Part shown: one piece after another, positions 42,561 through 50,151 of the stretch
Layout of the letters: each line of letters starts with the position of its first letter
Numbering within the stretch: position 1 is the first letter of the stretch
From: Paenarthrobacter aurescens
GTDB lineage: Bacteria > Actinomycetota > Actinomycetes > Actinomycetales > Micrococcaceae
Assembly: GCF_041549525.1 (NCBI RefSeq)
Contig: NZ_CP157456.1
Coordinates: 2,852,001-2,916,000, forward strand
Direction of reading: 5' to 3'
DNA length: 64,000 nucleotides
Program-made: the position numbers and the translations under genes
Notes under the pieces: model-generated
Databases searched by the model: none
What the model was told of the DNA's origin: nothing
What the model saw: only the letters and a program-made list of their open reading frames with translations

Positions 42561-43699
42561 CGCCTTCCTTGGGACGTCCCCGCAGTCAACGGGACACCAT
42601 GAGGGCTCTGCTCGAAGGCATGGCGTACGACGCCGGGCGGTCAGGTTTTGAACTTGCTGCAAGTCAGCGTCAAGCAGCTGAGCGGTTGGCCACCTTTGGC
42701 GCACAGGTGACCGGCCGCCGTCGGGCGCTTCTGCGGAAGTCGCCAAGAAGCCTTTACTTTTACGGACCTGTAGGCCGCGGAAAGACCTGGCTGATGGACA
42801 GCTTCTACGCAAGGCTCAGGGCACGCAAACGGCGCGTCCACTTCCACGACTTTTTCCGCAGCCTTCACGGCGGCACCCAAGGGTGGGAATCCGGAAACGG
42901 CACAGCTATCCAGCAATCGGTGGACGGGCTGCTGGACGGTGTTGACGTATTGTTCTTTGACGAGTTCCATGTCCACGACATCGGCGACGGCATGTTCATC
43001 TCCCGGCTGCTCCGGACCGCCGCACAGCGCCGCATTTCCCTGGTGGTCACCTCCAACTACGCCCCGGACGAGCTCCTGCCCAACCCTCTCTGGCATGATC
43101 ATTTCCTGCCCACCATCGAGGCCATCAAGGACATGATGGATGTGGTGGAGATCGATGGTTCCACGGATTTTCGTCGTTACCCGGCGGCAGGAACAGAGCC
43201 TGGGACCGGTGCCTTCAGATCGGGGCGCATCATTTCCCCGGGCACGCCCGGGCAGCTGGGCCGCCTGGGTCTCTTCCGGCCAGTGCCATCCCAAAGCCGT
43301 GTGGTTCAGCCGACAACCCAGCCGATAGTGGTCAAGAACTCCGATCCGGATGTTCTGTGGGTCAGTTTTGAGGAACTGTGTGACGGGCTGACATCGACGT
43401 CTGACTTCCTGGCGCTGGCTGAAACGTTCACGACGTGGGTCATAGACGATGTCCCTTCCCCCACGGAAGGTGATGCTGCATCCGCGCCGGCTTGGCAGCG
43501 GTTCAGCAACGTGGTGGATGTGCTCTACGACCAGGACATCACCCTGTTCCTGATCAGCACCGAACCACTGAATTGGGACACAGAGACGAGCCGGAACGTG
43601 CTGCCCGTGGATCTCGCCCGCATCGCCAGCCGCCTGTCCATGCTGCTTCCCTCCCCACCGGATGAGAACCTTGAACGCGAAAAGGCCGCCGGAAGCTAA
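42557..43699 (+). CDS. zapE: AFG1/ZapE-family ATPase
   Basis: A 380-residue P-loop ATPase. Walker A YFYGPVGRGKTWLMDSFY (about residues 68-85) and Walker B VDVLFFDEFHVHDIGDG are complete, as is the sensor-1-like SLVVTSNYAPDELLPNPLWH. In Proteobacteria ZapE affects the Z-ring under stress, and in mitochondria AFG1 handles misfolded proteins; the role in Actinobacteria is not established. The last codons form the left arm of the gene's own terminator. Confidence 0.88.
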   Translation: MTPSLGRPRSQRDTMRALLEGMAYDAGRSGFELAASQRQAAERLATFGAQVTGRRRALLRKSPRSLYFYGPVGRGKTWLMDSFYARLRARKRRVHFHDFFRSLHGGTQGWESGNGTAIQQSVDGLLDGVDVLFFDEFHVHDIGDGMFISRLLRTAAQRRISLVVTSNYAPDELLPNPLWHDHFLPTIEAIKDMMDVVEIDGSTDFRRYPAAGTEPGTGAFRSGRIISPGTPGQLGRLGLFRPVPSQSRVVQPTTQPIVVKNSDPDVLWVSFEELCDGLTSTSDFLALAETFTTWVIDDVPSPTEGDAASAPAWQRFSNVVDVLYDQDITLFLISTEPLNWDTETSRNVLPVDLARIASRLSMLLPSPPDENLEREKAAGS

Positions 43700-43715
43700 G
43701 CTTCCAACGGCCTTT
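43681..43715 (+). terminator. Intrinsic terminator overlapping the end of the AFG1/ZapE gene
   Basis: AAAGGCCG..GGAAGC and GCTTCC..CGGCCTTT form a stem whose loop is the TAA stop codon, with TTTT at the 3' edge. The final six codons are therefore both coding and terminator. Confidence 0.65.
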
Positions 43716-43732
43716 TGAGGCTGGTGGCCCTT

Positions 43733-43789
43733 GTATTGCTGTTAGATGGCGGTATTGCAGGTAGATGACGGTATTGCAGTTAGATGACG
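43733..43789. repeat. 19-bp tandem repeat, three copies, including the ferritin 3' end
   Basis: Units GTATTGCTGTTAGATGGCG, GTATTGCAGGTAGATGACG and GTATTGCAGTTAGATGACG follow head to tail. The third unit contains the ferritin stop codon and last codons on the minus strand; the first two are non-coding copies beyond it. Confidence 0.85.
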
Positions 43790-44310
43790 CCGCCGGCAGC
43801 GGAGGGAGCGCTGGTGTCGTTTCCACCATCGCCCACAGTTTCGCGGGCTACGTAATTCTCAATATCGAAGAGGTTCTCTGCCCGCTCGGTGATGTTCAGC
43901 AATGTGGTCATGGACGCCACTTCCTCAACCTGCTCCTTCAGGAACCACAACATGAACTGCTCACCCAGGGCATCACCCTCAGCACGGGCAACGCGGAACA
44001 TCTCCTCAATGTTGCGGGTGACTTCCTTCTCCTGCTCCAAGGCGAGCGCAATGGGTTCCTTGGCGTTGGTGAAGTTGTTGCGAACAGGGGCGATGCCCGG
44101 AATCTCAACGTGGACGTTGCGGTCCAGCATGTACTGGACCATCATCATGGCGTGGTTGCGCTCCTCGAGCGACTGGCGGTAGAAGTGACGGGCCAGCTGC
44201 GGGAGGTCCTCGCCATCAAAGTACACAGCCACTGCAATGTATTGCTGGGAGGCTGCAAACTCATTGGCAACCTGGGCGGACAACAGCTCATTGAAAGTCT
44301 TCTTAGCCAT
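43780..44310 (-). CDS. Ferritin
   Basis: A 176-residue iron-storage protein of the non-haem ferritin type (BfrB/Ftn). The four-helix ferroxidase ligands are in NEFAASQQYIAVAVYF and LEERNHAMMMVQYML, and the second half has FMLWFLKEQVEEV. No haem-binding Met typical of bacterioferritin is evident. The C-terminus is a short Gly/Ala/Ser tail. The gene stands alone between the AFG1 gene and crcB. Confidence 0.92.
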   Translation of the reverse strand: MAKKTFNELLSAQVANEFAASQQYIAVAVYFDGEDLPQLARHFYRQSLEERNHAMMMVQYMLDRNVHVEIPGIAPVRNNFTNAKEPIALALEQEKEVTRNIEEMFRVARAEGDALGEQFMLWFLKEQVEEVASMTTLLNITERAENLFDIENYVARETVGDGGNDTSAPSAAGGVI

Positions 44311-44364
44311 GGCTCGATCCTACAGGCGGGGCATGACACTTCCGTTGGTGAGCTTGACCACTCT

Positions 44365-44736
44365 TCACGGCAGCAGCAGGCCAACCCCCACGCCGGCCGT
44401 AGCTGAAAGAACGCTCGCTGCCATTGAACCCAATCCGTTGATGAGGGCCAACCCCGTCCGCCCGCTTTGAATCAACCGGATGGTCTCCAGGCTCGCTGTA
44501 CTGAAGGTGGTGTAGCCGCCAAGGAAACCCGTCCCCAAGATCAGGAAAACGGACTCCGACGCACGTCCCCTCATTACCGCTCCGGCAAGAACCCCCAGGG
44601 CAAAGGAACCGGTGATATTGATCAGGATGGTGCCCCACGGCAGGGCGGTCTTGAAGCGCTGCCGAATCGCGCCGTCCACCACGAAGCGGGCCACTGCGCC
44701 GATTCCTCCGGCGAGCGCGAGGAGTATCACCGTCAC
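44365..44736 (-). CDS. crcB: Fluoride exporter CrcB/Fluc, subunit 2
   Basis: A 123-residue, four-span protein that exports F- as a dual-topology dimer. Motifs are GGIGAVARF at the N-terminus, GTILINITGSFALG and GFLGGYTTFSTASLET. It overlaps the upstream crcB paralogue by four bases (ATGA). Paired crcB genes usually encode a heterodimer of fixed, opposite topology. Confidence 0.93.
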   Translation of the reverse strand: MTVILLALAGGIGAVARFVVDGAIRQRFKTALPWGTILINITGSFALGVLAGAVMRGRASESVFLILGTGFLGGYTTFSTASLETIRLIQSGRTGLALINGLGSMAASVLSATAGVGVGLLLP

Positions 44737-45176
44737 AGCTGCCCTCCGGTAACGCGCCGGTGCTGCCAGGCCCCCAACCAGATGCCTGCGGTGGCGGCGG
44801 CGGCCCCGCCGAACAAGCTCGCAGCCAAATACCCGGCGGCTCCGGGTACGGCACCGGCCATCAAAAGATGGACCGCATCCAAAGCCAAGGTGCTGTACGT
44901 TGTGAAAGCTCCCAGGAATCCTGTGCCCAAGGCGAGCCGAAGAACCCGCCGGGTGCCGGCGTCGGGCCCCCTGCGGGAGAGTCCTTCCAGCAGGAGACCC
45001 AACGCCAGGGCGCCTGAGAGGTTGATGATCAAAGTCGGCAGAGGCCAGGCACCTGGAGCCGGAATGACCAGCCCGAGGCCGTGGCGGGCCAGCGCTCCAA
45101 AAACGCCGCCAGCCGCAACGATCCCAATGAGGTGCCAGCGAAAGTGAAGGGGACGTTTTACCTCAGTAGTCGTCAT
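44733..45176 (-). CDS. crcB: Fluoride exporter CrcB/Fluc, subunit 1
   Basis: A 147-residue paralogue of the next gene with a 15-residue N-terminal extension. Motifs GGVFGALARHG, LPTLIINLSGALALG and GFLGAFTTYSTLALD mark the family. It starts 14 bp inside the universal stress protein gene, so the two are coupled. I looked for a fluoride riboswitch upstream of the operon and saw none. Confidence 0.93.
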   Translation of the reverse strand: MTTTEVKRPLHFRWHLIGIVAAGGVFGALARHGLGLVIPAPGAWPLPTLIINLSGALALGLLLEGLSRRGPDAGTRRVLRLALGTGFLGAFTTYSTLALDAVHLLMAGAVPGAAGYLAASLFGGAAAATAGIWLGAWQHRRVTGGQL

Positions 45177-45684
45177 CGTCGTCCGGGACCCGGGGGTTCA
45201 CGGGGACAACCAAAACCGGCAGATCCTGCCGATGGGACAGGCGCCGGGCCACGGAACCTGCGGTCATTTCTTTGAGCGCAGCGGTCAGCTTGTGCTCGCG
45301 CGTGCCCACAACAATCATGGAGGCACCAATGCTCCCTGCTTCGCGTGCCAGGGCGTGCGCCGGCTCCCCTGCGAGCGGCACGATGCTCCACTCAATCTCG
45401 CGGCCGGAAAGCTGTTCGGCAAGGGTTACCTTCAGGGCATCGGGGATCCCTTGAGCGCCATCAACGCCGTCCGGGTCGATCGGCGCAGCCGGCCCTCCGG
45501 TTGTTCCATCCACGGGATACACCGTGGCATCGGCATAGGCGCAAACAAGCCGGAGGCCCGCTCCGGCGGCAATCCGGGCCGCCTGCTCCACCACCACCGG
45601 CTGCTGCCCGGGCATCACACCCACCAGGATGGGGCCGGACATCTTGCCGGAGGCTTCGGGATGGGGCGCTGGGGTCTCAGTCAC
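45163..45684 (-). CDS. Universal stress protein (UspA family)
   Basis: A 173-residue single-domain Usp with the alpha/beta nucleotide-binding fold. It has ILVGVMPGQQPVVVEQA at strand 1 and the ATP-binding loop GASMIVVGTREHKLTAALKE followed by GSVARRLSHRQDLPVLVVP, and ends in an Asp-rich tail. It is the first gene of an operon with the two fluoride exporters, which suggests a role in the response to fluoride or acid stress; this is inference from position. Confidence 0.88.
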   Translation of the reverse strand: MTETPAPHPEASGKMSGPILVGVMPGQQPVVVEQAARIAAGAGLRLVCAYADATVYPVDGTTGGPAAPIDPDGVDGAQGIPDALKVTLAEQLSGREIEWSIVPLAGEPAHALAREAGSIGASMIVVGTREHKLTAALKEMTAGSVARRLSHRQDLPVLVVPVNPRVPDDDDDY

Positions 45685-45712
45685 AGCGCAATTCTACGAC
45701 GACCCTGAAAGC

Positions 45713-47416
45713 TCATTGCGTTCCACGCCCGGGCCACAGACCGTAGAGCAGCGGAACCGCCGATGCGATCATGACCAAGTTGCCCAGCACAAGGTCCTCG
45801 GACCGAATCACAGATCCGGCAACCAGCAGTGCTGCGAAAACCACTGCTGCTACTGCTCGGCGGACCAAAACGATGAGCCGGGACATCTGGCGTTCCAAAC
45901 GACGGTTGGATACCTGGAGTGTTCCGTCTTCGAACCGGGTCACCAGACCGTCAAGCCGCTTCGGCAAGCGCAAAGCGACCGTGGCGGCGTCGAACGCCTG
46001 ACCCGCCAGGTCAGAGACGAGGTTGCCGCGCTCGTCCCGCAGCAGCTGTGCTGCATAGGGTTCCACCGAATCCCACAGGTTGAAGCGGGCATCCAGCGAG
46101 CTGCATACCCCGGATGTCAGTGACATGGCGCGGATGATGAGCAGGAAATTCTCCGGTAACTGGAATGGCAGCGACCTGATGACGTTGCCGAATTCTGCCC
46201 CGAAATCGCGGAACTCCCGTGGGTCCACGTCACGAAGTTCTGCGAAACCCATGCCACCAAAGCGTGCGAAGAGTCCCGTCATGGCCCGCTCCAGCTCAGC
46301 CGTGTCAGCCGAGGGCATCAAGACACCCACATCGCTGATGGCGGCCACAAGGCCCTTTCCATCCCGGGAGGCCGCCGCGATCAAGAGCTTCCGCAGCCCG
46401 CTCCTGGTCTTGGCCGGAACCTCACCCATCATGCCGAAATCGATGAACGTCAGTTTCCAGGGGCGTTCCGCCGACGTGGAATCGGGCGTGACAAAGATAT
46501 TCCCAGGGTGGGGATCGGCGTGGAAGAAGCCCTTTGTGAACAACTGGTCAAACATCACGGACGCAAATACCGGGGCAACTGACCCCGGATCAATTCCAGC
46601 CATGCGGAGGGACTCAGCATCGGTGATCTTGATGGCGGTGACGTCTTCCAAGGTGAGCACGCGGCGTGTAGTCCGCTCCCAGACCACACCCGGAACCGTC
46701 ACTCTGTCGTCGTCAGCAAAGTCAGCCGCAAAACGCTCCGAATTTGCGGCCTCATTGAGGTAATCGATCTCCTCAAGGCTGGTTTGTGCGAACTCCTTGA
46801 TCAGTGCGGGCACGTCGGCACGGTTTGAGACGATGCGGATACGGCTGAGCCAGCCTCCCACGCGTCGCAGAGCAGCGAGATCGACGTCCACGATGGTATC
46901 GATGCCGGGCCTTTGTACTTTGAAAACAACACTGCTGAGGCCAGTATCCTCAGCTACGCCGGGGAGGAGCTTTGCCCGGTGCGCCTGCCCAAGGGACGCT
47001 GCCGCTATGGGCGTCTCCTCAATTGACGCAAAGACAGCTTCCAGGGGTGCCCCGAGCTCCGCCTCGGCAAGAGTCCTGATGGCAGGGAAAGGAACGGGCG
47101 GCACCTCGTCCTGGAGGCCTTCGAGTTCAGCGGTGATCTCAGGCGGAAGAACATCCAGCCTGGATGACATAAACTGGCCCACCTTGATCATCAAGCCGCC
47201 GAGCTCCACAGCAAGGTCATGGAACCGCCTGGCAAAGCGTTGCATCCTCCGGGCGCGGTTACGCTCGGTCAATCTTCGCAAGCCCACACGAGGCAGGAAC
47301 AGCTCGAACCACCAGGTCACCAGCAAATGCCATGCGGCGAACCTGAGTATGCGTCGGTAACGGGCGCGGGCTTGCCCGGCCAAGGAATCCGTATGGTCGC
47401 CTCGAAGCGACGTCAC
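45713..47416 (-). CDS. ABC1/AarF/UbiB-family atypical kinase
   Basis: A 567-residue protein of the ADCK/UbiB class, linked to quinone and lipid homeostasis. The KxGQ motif (LMIKVGQFMSSR) near residue 78 and the Ala-rich loop replacing the P-loop (AAASLGQAHRA) are present. The catalytic HADPHPGNIF and metal-binding FIDFGMMGEV motifs are intact. Two C-terminal spans (about 518-556) anchor it in the membrane. It starts at GTG 47416, five bases after the PadR-gene stop, so the pair is co-transcribed. Confidence 0.92.
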   Translation of the reverse strand: MTSLRGDHTDSLAGQARARYRRILRFAAWHLLVTWWFELFLPRVGLRRLTERNRARRMQRFARRFHDLAVELGGLMIKVGQFMSSRLDVLPPEITAELEGLQDEVPPVPFPAIRTLAEAELGAPLEAVFASIEETPIAAASLGQAHRAKLLPGVAEDTGLSSVVFKVQRPGIDTIVDVDLAALRRVGGWLSRIRIVSNRADVPALIKEFAQTSLEEIDYLNEAANSERFAADFADDDRVTVPGVVWERTTRRVLTLEDVTAIKITDAESLRMAGIDPGSVAPVFASVMFDQLFTKGFFHADPHPGNIFVTPDSTSAERPWKLTFIDFGMMGEVPAKTRSGLRKLLIAAASRDGKGLVAAISDVGVLMPSADTAELERAMTGLFARFGGMGFAELRDVDPREFRDFGAEFGNVIRSLPFQLPENFLLIIRAMSLTSGVCSSLDARFNLWDSVEPYAAQLLRDERGNLVSDLAGQAFDAATVALRLPKRLDGLVTRFEDGTLQVSNRRLERQMSRLIVLVRRAVAAVVFAALLVAGSVIRSEDLVLGNLVMIASAVPLLYGLWPGRGTQ

Positions 47417-47421
47417 GCCCT

Positions 47422-47958
47422 TCAGTCCTGGGCGAGGATCGAATACAGCCTGCGACGTGCCTCTTCCAGCACTGTCACGGCCTCATGCACCTGCTTTGGG
47501 GTACCAGTGCGGCCCACTTGTGCCGCGGCTTGGGCAAGTTCCACCCCGGCCTTGGGCAGTGCGGCGAAACCAGGGGTGTTACCGGCGGATTCCCACGGCG
47601 CTGCAGTTTCGGCGCTTGCAACGTCCTCCCGTCCAGCCTCGGTGAGGGAGTAGATTTTGCGGCCATTGGATTCTTCGGTACTGACAAAACCTTCGTCCGC
47701 CAGCAGCTGAAGCGTGGGATATACCGAGCCGGCGCTGGGCTTCCAACTTCCGCCGCTGCGCTCCTCGATTTCACGGATGATCTGGTATCCGTGCATTGGA
47801 CGCTCAGCAAGTAGGGCCAATATGGCTGTCCTCAACTCACCCCGGCCCGCCCTGGTACCGGCACGCTTTTCAAACCGCGACCGGAACTCCTCCACGGCCT
47901 GCCACATGCCATCCAGGTTGTTTCCCATGAATCCATTTGCAGGGAAAGAATTATGCAT
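47422..47958 (-). CDS. PadR-family transcriptional regulator
   Basis: A 178-residue regulator with the PadR winged helix (ELRTAILALLAERPMHGYQI, then GSVYPTLQLLADEGFV) at about residues 40-110 and a C-terminal helical dimerisation region. The start at 47958 has GAGGTGAG upstream; a much longer open frame to 48396 is rejected. Three 10-bp direct repeats lie 22-52 bp upstream, probably its own operator, so it likely autoregulates the padR-aarF operon. Confidence 0.9.
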   Translation of the reverse strand: MHNSFPANGFMGNNLDGMWQAVEEFRSRFEKRAGTRAGRGELRTAILALLAERPMHGYQIIREIEERSGGSWKPSAGSVYPTLQLLADEGFVSTEESNGRKIYSLTEAGREDVASAETAAPWESAGNTPGFAALPKAGVELAQAAAQVGRTGTPKQVHEAVTVLEEARRRLYSILAQD

Positions 47959-47980
47959 CAAGCTCACCTCGGTATGTCGC

Positions 47981-48010
47981 GAACGATACTGAACGATACT
48001 TAACGATATA
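47981..48010 (-). promoter_or_regulatory. Candidate PadR operator: three 10-bp direct repeats
   Basis: GAACGATACT, GAACGATACT and TAACGATATA follow without gaps; on the minus strand this reads as TATCGTT three times. The 10-bp period places each copy on one face of the helix, and the TATCGTT element resembles PadR sites of Actinobacteria. Position just upstream of padR supports the role. Confidence 0.55.
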
Positions 48011-48305
48011 CCTGTTTGCTTCCCCGCAACAATGGCCCTCCTGCGCAGGGCCGGACAGCACTTCTGGGTGATGCCGTCCGGCCCCTGCCGCGGATCCTTG
48101 GGGCAGCTCCGGCGAACGAGGGGGGTCATCGGCCGGTGCGTGGATCCGCTGGCTCCAGTAAAAGCCAGCCGGCAAGGAGGCGCACGAGTAGTTGGTACTC
48201 GAGTTTTGTAGACCCGCCGGCAAGTACTACTTGGCTGTTTGGAGTGATCTTCCCGGCGACGGCCTGTGCGGCATGGCCAGACAGCCGGGCAGCGGAGCCG
48301 CCTCG
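48011..48305. other. Non-coding stretch between padR and arr
   Basis: About 295 bp with no convincing ORF on either strand. I see one small inverted repeat (CGAGTA-gttgg-TACTCG) near 48185-48202 and two copies of GCCGGCAAG around it. It presumably holds the padR promoter and the end of the arr transcript. Nothing else stands out. Confidence 0.4.
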
Positions 48306-48731
48306 TCAGTTGATGATTTCTCCGCGTTCGTCCGCAGCAATTGCCGCAAGACGTACCCGCCATTCCTGCAGGGCGTCCGGAGCCAAACGAGTCCAATCGG
48401 TCACTTCACCGATGACTCTGAGCGGGGCGCCGCTGCGAAACGACCGCGTAGGGTTGCCGGGAAATTTTTTGTCCGTCACGTTGGGGTCATCCTCGAACGC
48501 ACCGGTGGGCTCAACGAGGTAGACGCGCGGTTGGCCATCACCGGCCGCGAGCTCGGCGGCCAAACCTGCCCCATCCCGAAGAGCTGTGAAGTAGATATGG
48601 TTCACCACCACCTCAGGACGGTAGTTGGACCTGAAGCCTGGGCTAAGGAAGTCGCCTTCCCGAAGGTCCGCCTTCGTGCCGTGATAAAAAGGACCCTCGT
48701 CCAGTGGCTTAGGTACTTGTGGTTGGCTCAC
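48306..48731 (-). CDS. arr: NAD(+)-rifampin ADP-ribosyltransferase
   Basis: Inactivates rifamycins by ADP-ribosylation of the ansa-chain hydroxyl. The 141-residue length is that of Arr enzymes. The family landmarks are all there: GPFYHGTKADLREGDFL, HIYFTALRDGAGLAAELA, YLVEPTGAFEDDPNVTDKKF (quoted at the 20-residue limit) and FPGNPTRSFRS. Chromosomal arr is common in environmental actinobacteria and often gives low-level intrinsic resistance. No integron or transposon features flank it. Confidence 0.93.
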   Translation of the reverse strand: MSQPQVPKPLDEGPFYHGTKADLREGDFLSPGFRSNYRPEVVVNHIYFTALRDGAGLAAELAAGDGQPRVYLVEPTGAFEDDPNVTDKKFPGNPTRSFRSGAPLRVIGEVTDWTRLAPDALQEWRVRLAAIAADERGEIIN

Positions 48732-48783
48732 AGCTTCAGCTTAGTTGCAGGTTCATGCGCGCTAATCGTGCAAGGCTGTCCCA

Positions 48784-49212
48784 ATGTCTGCATTCACATT
48801 TTCAACACATGGAACGGTAGTTGAGGCGGAGCTCCTCTCCCTCTACACATCGGTGGGTTGGTCCGCCTACACCAACCGCCCAAGCGTTCTTGCCCAAGCG
48901 ATCAGGAACTCTTCACTAGTGGTGGTGGCCCGAAACCAAGAAGGCGCATTAGTGGGCTTGGCTCGGGCTATTTCAGACGATGCCAGCATTGCCTACGTTC
49001 AAGACATTCTCGTCAGGCCTGAGTTCCAAAATAAAGGTGTTGGGCGAGCCCTTTTCAGCCGTGTTCAAGAAAGATACCGGCACGTGCGGCAGTTCGTCCT
49101 CATCACTGACGATGAACCCGGACAACGGGCCTTCTACGAAGCGATGGGGCTTAAGGAGGGCGCCGACTTCGAGGCGGGGCCTGTGCGGGTATTTGCCGAA
49201 TTCCGCTCCTAG
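48784..49212 (+). CDS. GNAT-family N-acetyltransferase
   Basis: A 142-residue acetyl-CoA-dependent transferase. The core strand-loop is IAYVQDILVRPEFQNKGVGR, with the pyrophosphate-binding loop QNKGVGRALF, and the C-terminal FYEAMGLKEG is typical. The acceptor is unknown. It is divergent from arr. Its 3' end is followed at once by the 11-bp phased repeats of the SipW/TasA-type locus. Confidence 0.9.
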   Translation: MSAFTFSTHGTVVEAELLSLYTSVGWSAYTNRPSVLAQAIRNSSLVVVARNQEGALVGLARAISDDASIAYVQDILVRPEFQNKGVGRALFSRVQERYRHVRQFVLITDDEPGQRAFYEAMGLKEGADFEAGPVRVFAEFRS

Positions 49213-49217
49213 GTTGG

Positions 49218-49256
49218 CTTGCGGGAGTCTTGAGGTTTTCCTGAGGCAGTGTTGAC
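49218..49256 (+). promoter_or_regulatory. 11-bp phased direct repeats upstream of the TasA-like gene
   Basis: CTTGCG (49218), CTTGAG (49229), CCTGAG (49240) and GTTGAC (49251) start exactly 11 bp apart. Hexamers at one-helical-turn spacing are the pattern of OmpR/PhoB-type response-regulator sites. Similar repeats precede the signal-peptidase gene and the second secreted gene. Confidence 0.5.
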
Positions 49257-49373
49257 CGTTCACAGGATTTGTTCTTGATCCACGCCCGGCACAGTAGAAC
49301 CTGTCAGCCAGAGAGGCTGGAAAAGAACGGCCGGCCGGTCTCACGGTGGCCTCCCGAAAGGAAACTGATCCTC

Positions 49374-49982
49374 ATGGCCATCAGCCTCAAAACCACCTCC
49401 GGCAAAATCCTCGCCTCCGTCGCACTGGTCGGCACCGCAGCCGCCGTGGCCGGCATGGGCACCTACGGCGCGTTCACGTCCTCCACCTCCGCCTCCCAGG
49501 CAGTCACCGCAGGCACCGTCACCATCGCCCTGGGCGCACCCGGACCGGCCAACACCCTCAACGTCCCCGTCGCGGGCCTGCTGCCCGGAGACAAGGTCGA
49601 AAAACTCGTCACCCTGGCCAACACCGGCAACTCAGACCTGAACAACGTCACCCTCACCACCTCCGCCGGGGCCACCGGCTCCCTGCTCACCACCGACGCC
49701 ACCAACGGCCTGCAACTGACCATCGAAAACTGCAGTGTGGCCTGGACCGGTGCCACCGCACCCTACAACTGCACCGGCACCCGCAGCACCGTCCTGGCCT
49801 CCGGACCCGTGATCGCAGCGAACAAAGCCCTGGCCAACCTCACCTCACTGACCTCGGCCAAAACCGACAACCTCAAAGTCACCACCGCGTTCCCCACCAC
49901 CGCGAACAACGACTTCCAAGGCGCCACCTCCACCATCGCCTTCGCCTTCACCGGCACCCAACGCACCGAAACCACCAAATAA
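49374..49982 (+). CDS. TasA-like secreted protein with SipW-type signal peptide
   Basis: A 202-residue exported protein. The signal has a basic start, a hydrophobic core (about 11-28) and the GTYGAFTSSTSAS region typical of SipW-dependent substrates. The mature part is Thr/Ala/Asn-rich and almost without Lys or Arg, with LLPGDKVEKLVTLANTGNSD, the hallmark of the TasA/camelysin beta-sandwich that forms fibres in Bacillus matrix. Two cysteines (CSVAW and YNCTG) could form a disulfide. The start at 49374 has AAAGGAAA upstream. A surface fibre or matrix role is inferred. The dedicated peptidase lies next to it. Confidence 0.8.
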   Translation: MAISLKTTSGKILASVALVGTAAAVAGMGTYGAFTSSTSASQAVTAGTVTIALGAPGPANTLNVPVAGLLPGDKVEKLVTLANTGNSDLNNVTLTTSAGATGSLLTTDATNGLQLTIENCSVAWTGATAPYNCTGTRSTVLASGPVIAANKALANLTSLTSAKTDNLKVTTAFPTTANNDFQGATSTIAFAFTGTQRTETTK

Positions 49983-49989
49983 GCAACAA

Positions 49990-50007
49990 GGGAGCCGAAA
50001 AGCTCCC
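49990..50007 (+). terminator. Stem-loop after the TasA-like gene
   Basis: GGGAGC-CGAAAA-GCTCCC, seven bases after the stop and without a T-run. It probably limits read-through or protects the upstream mRNA. Confidence 0.5.
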
Positions 50008-50061
50008 CCATAGCCCCGGGGGCCGGCCCGTTTGCCCTTCAGGCCGGTCCCCGGCCCATTT

Positions 50062-50101
50062 CCTGAGCAAGTCTTGAGGCCGCACCGCAGCAAGCCTTGA
50101 G
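50062..50101 (+). promoter_or_regulatory. Phased direct repeats upstream of the signal peptidase gene
   Basis: CCTGAG (50062), CTTGAG (50073) and CTTGAG (50096) are spaced 11 and 23 bp, with ACCGCA at 50084 in the empty register. This spacing is the same as at 51234-51273. They lie 51-90 bp before the start codon. Confidence 0.5.
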
Positions 50102-50151
50102 TTTGTCCGGACAGACTAAAGCACAACAAACCATAGAAAGGAACGCCAGGC

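Noticed and set aside
43733..43789. CRISPR-like short repeats
   Set aside because: Units are contiguous with no spacers and derive from the ferritin 3' end.
45685..45712. Fluoride riboswitch expected upstream of usp-crcB-crcB
   Set aside because: The gap is only 28 bp and shows none of the conserved pseudoknot elements.
47959..48396. N-terminal extension of the PadR frame to 324 residues
   Set aside because: The extra part is low-quality sequence crossing the 10-bp repeats; the ATG at 47958 has a clear ribosome-binding site.
49346..50077. A 243-codon frame overlapping the TasA-like gene, extremely rich in His and Arg
   Set aside because: It is the +1 frame of a Thr/Ala/Pro-rich gene; the unnatural composition and absence of any signal or fold mark it as a shadow.
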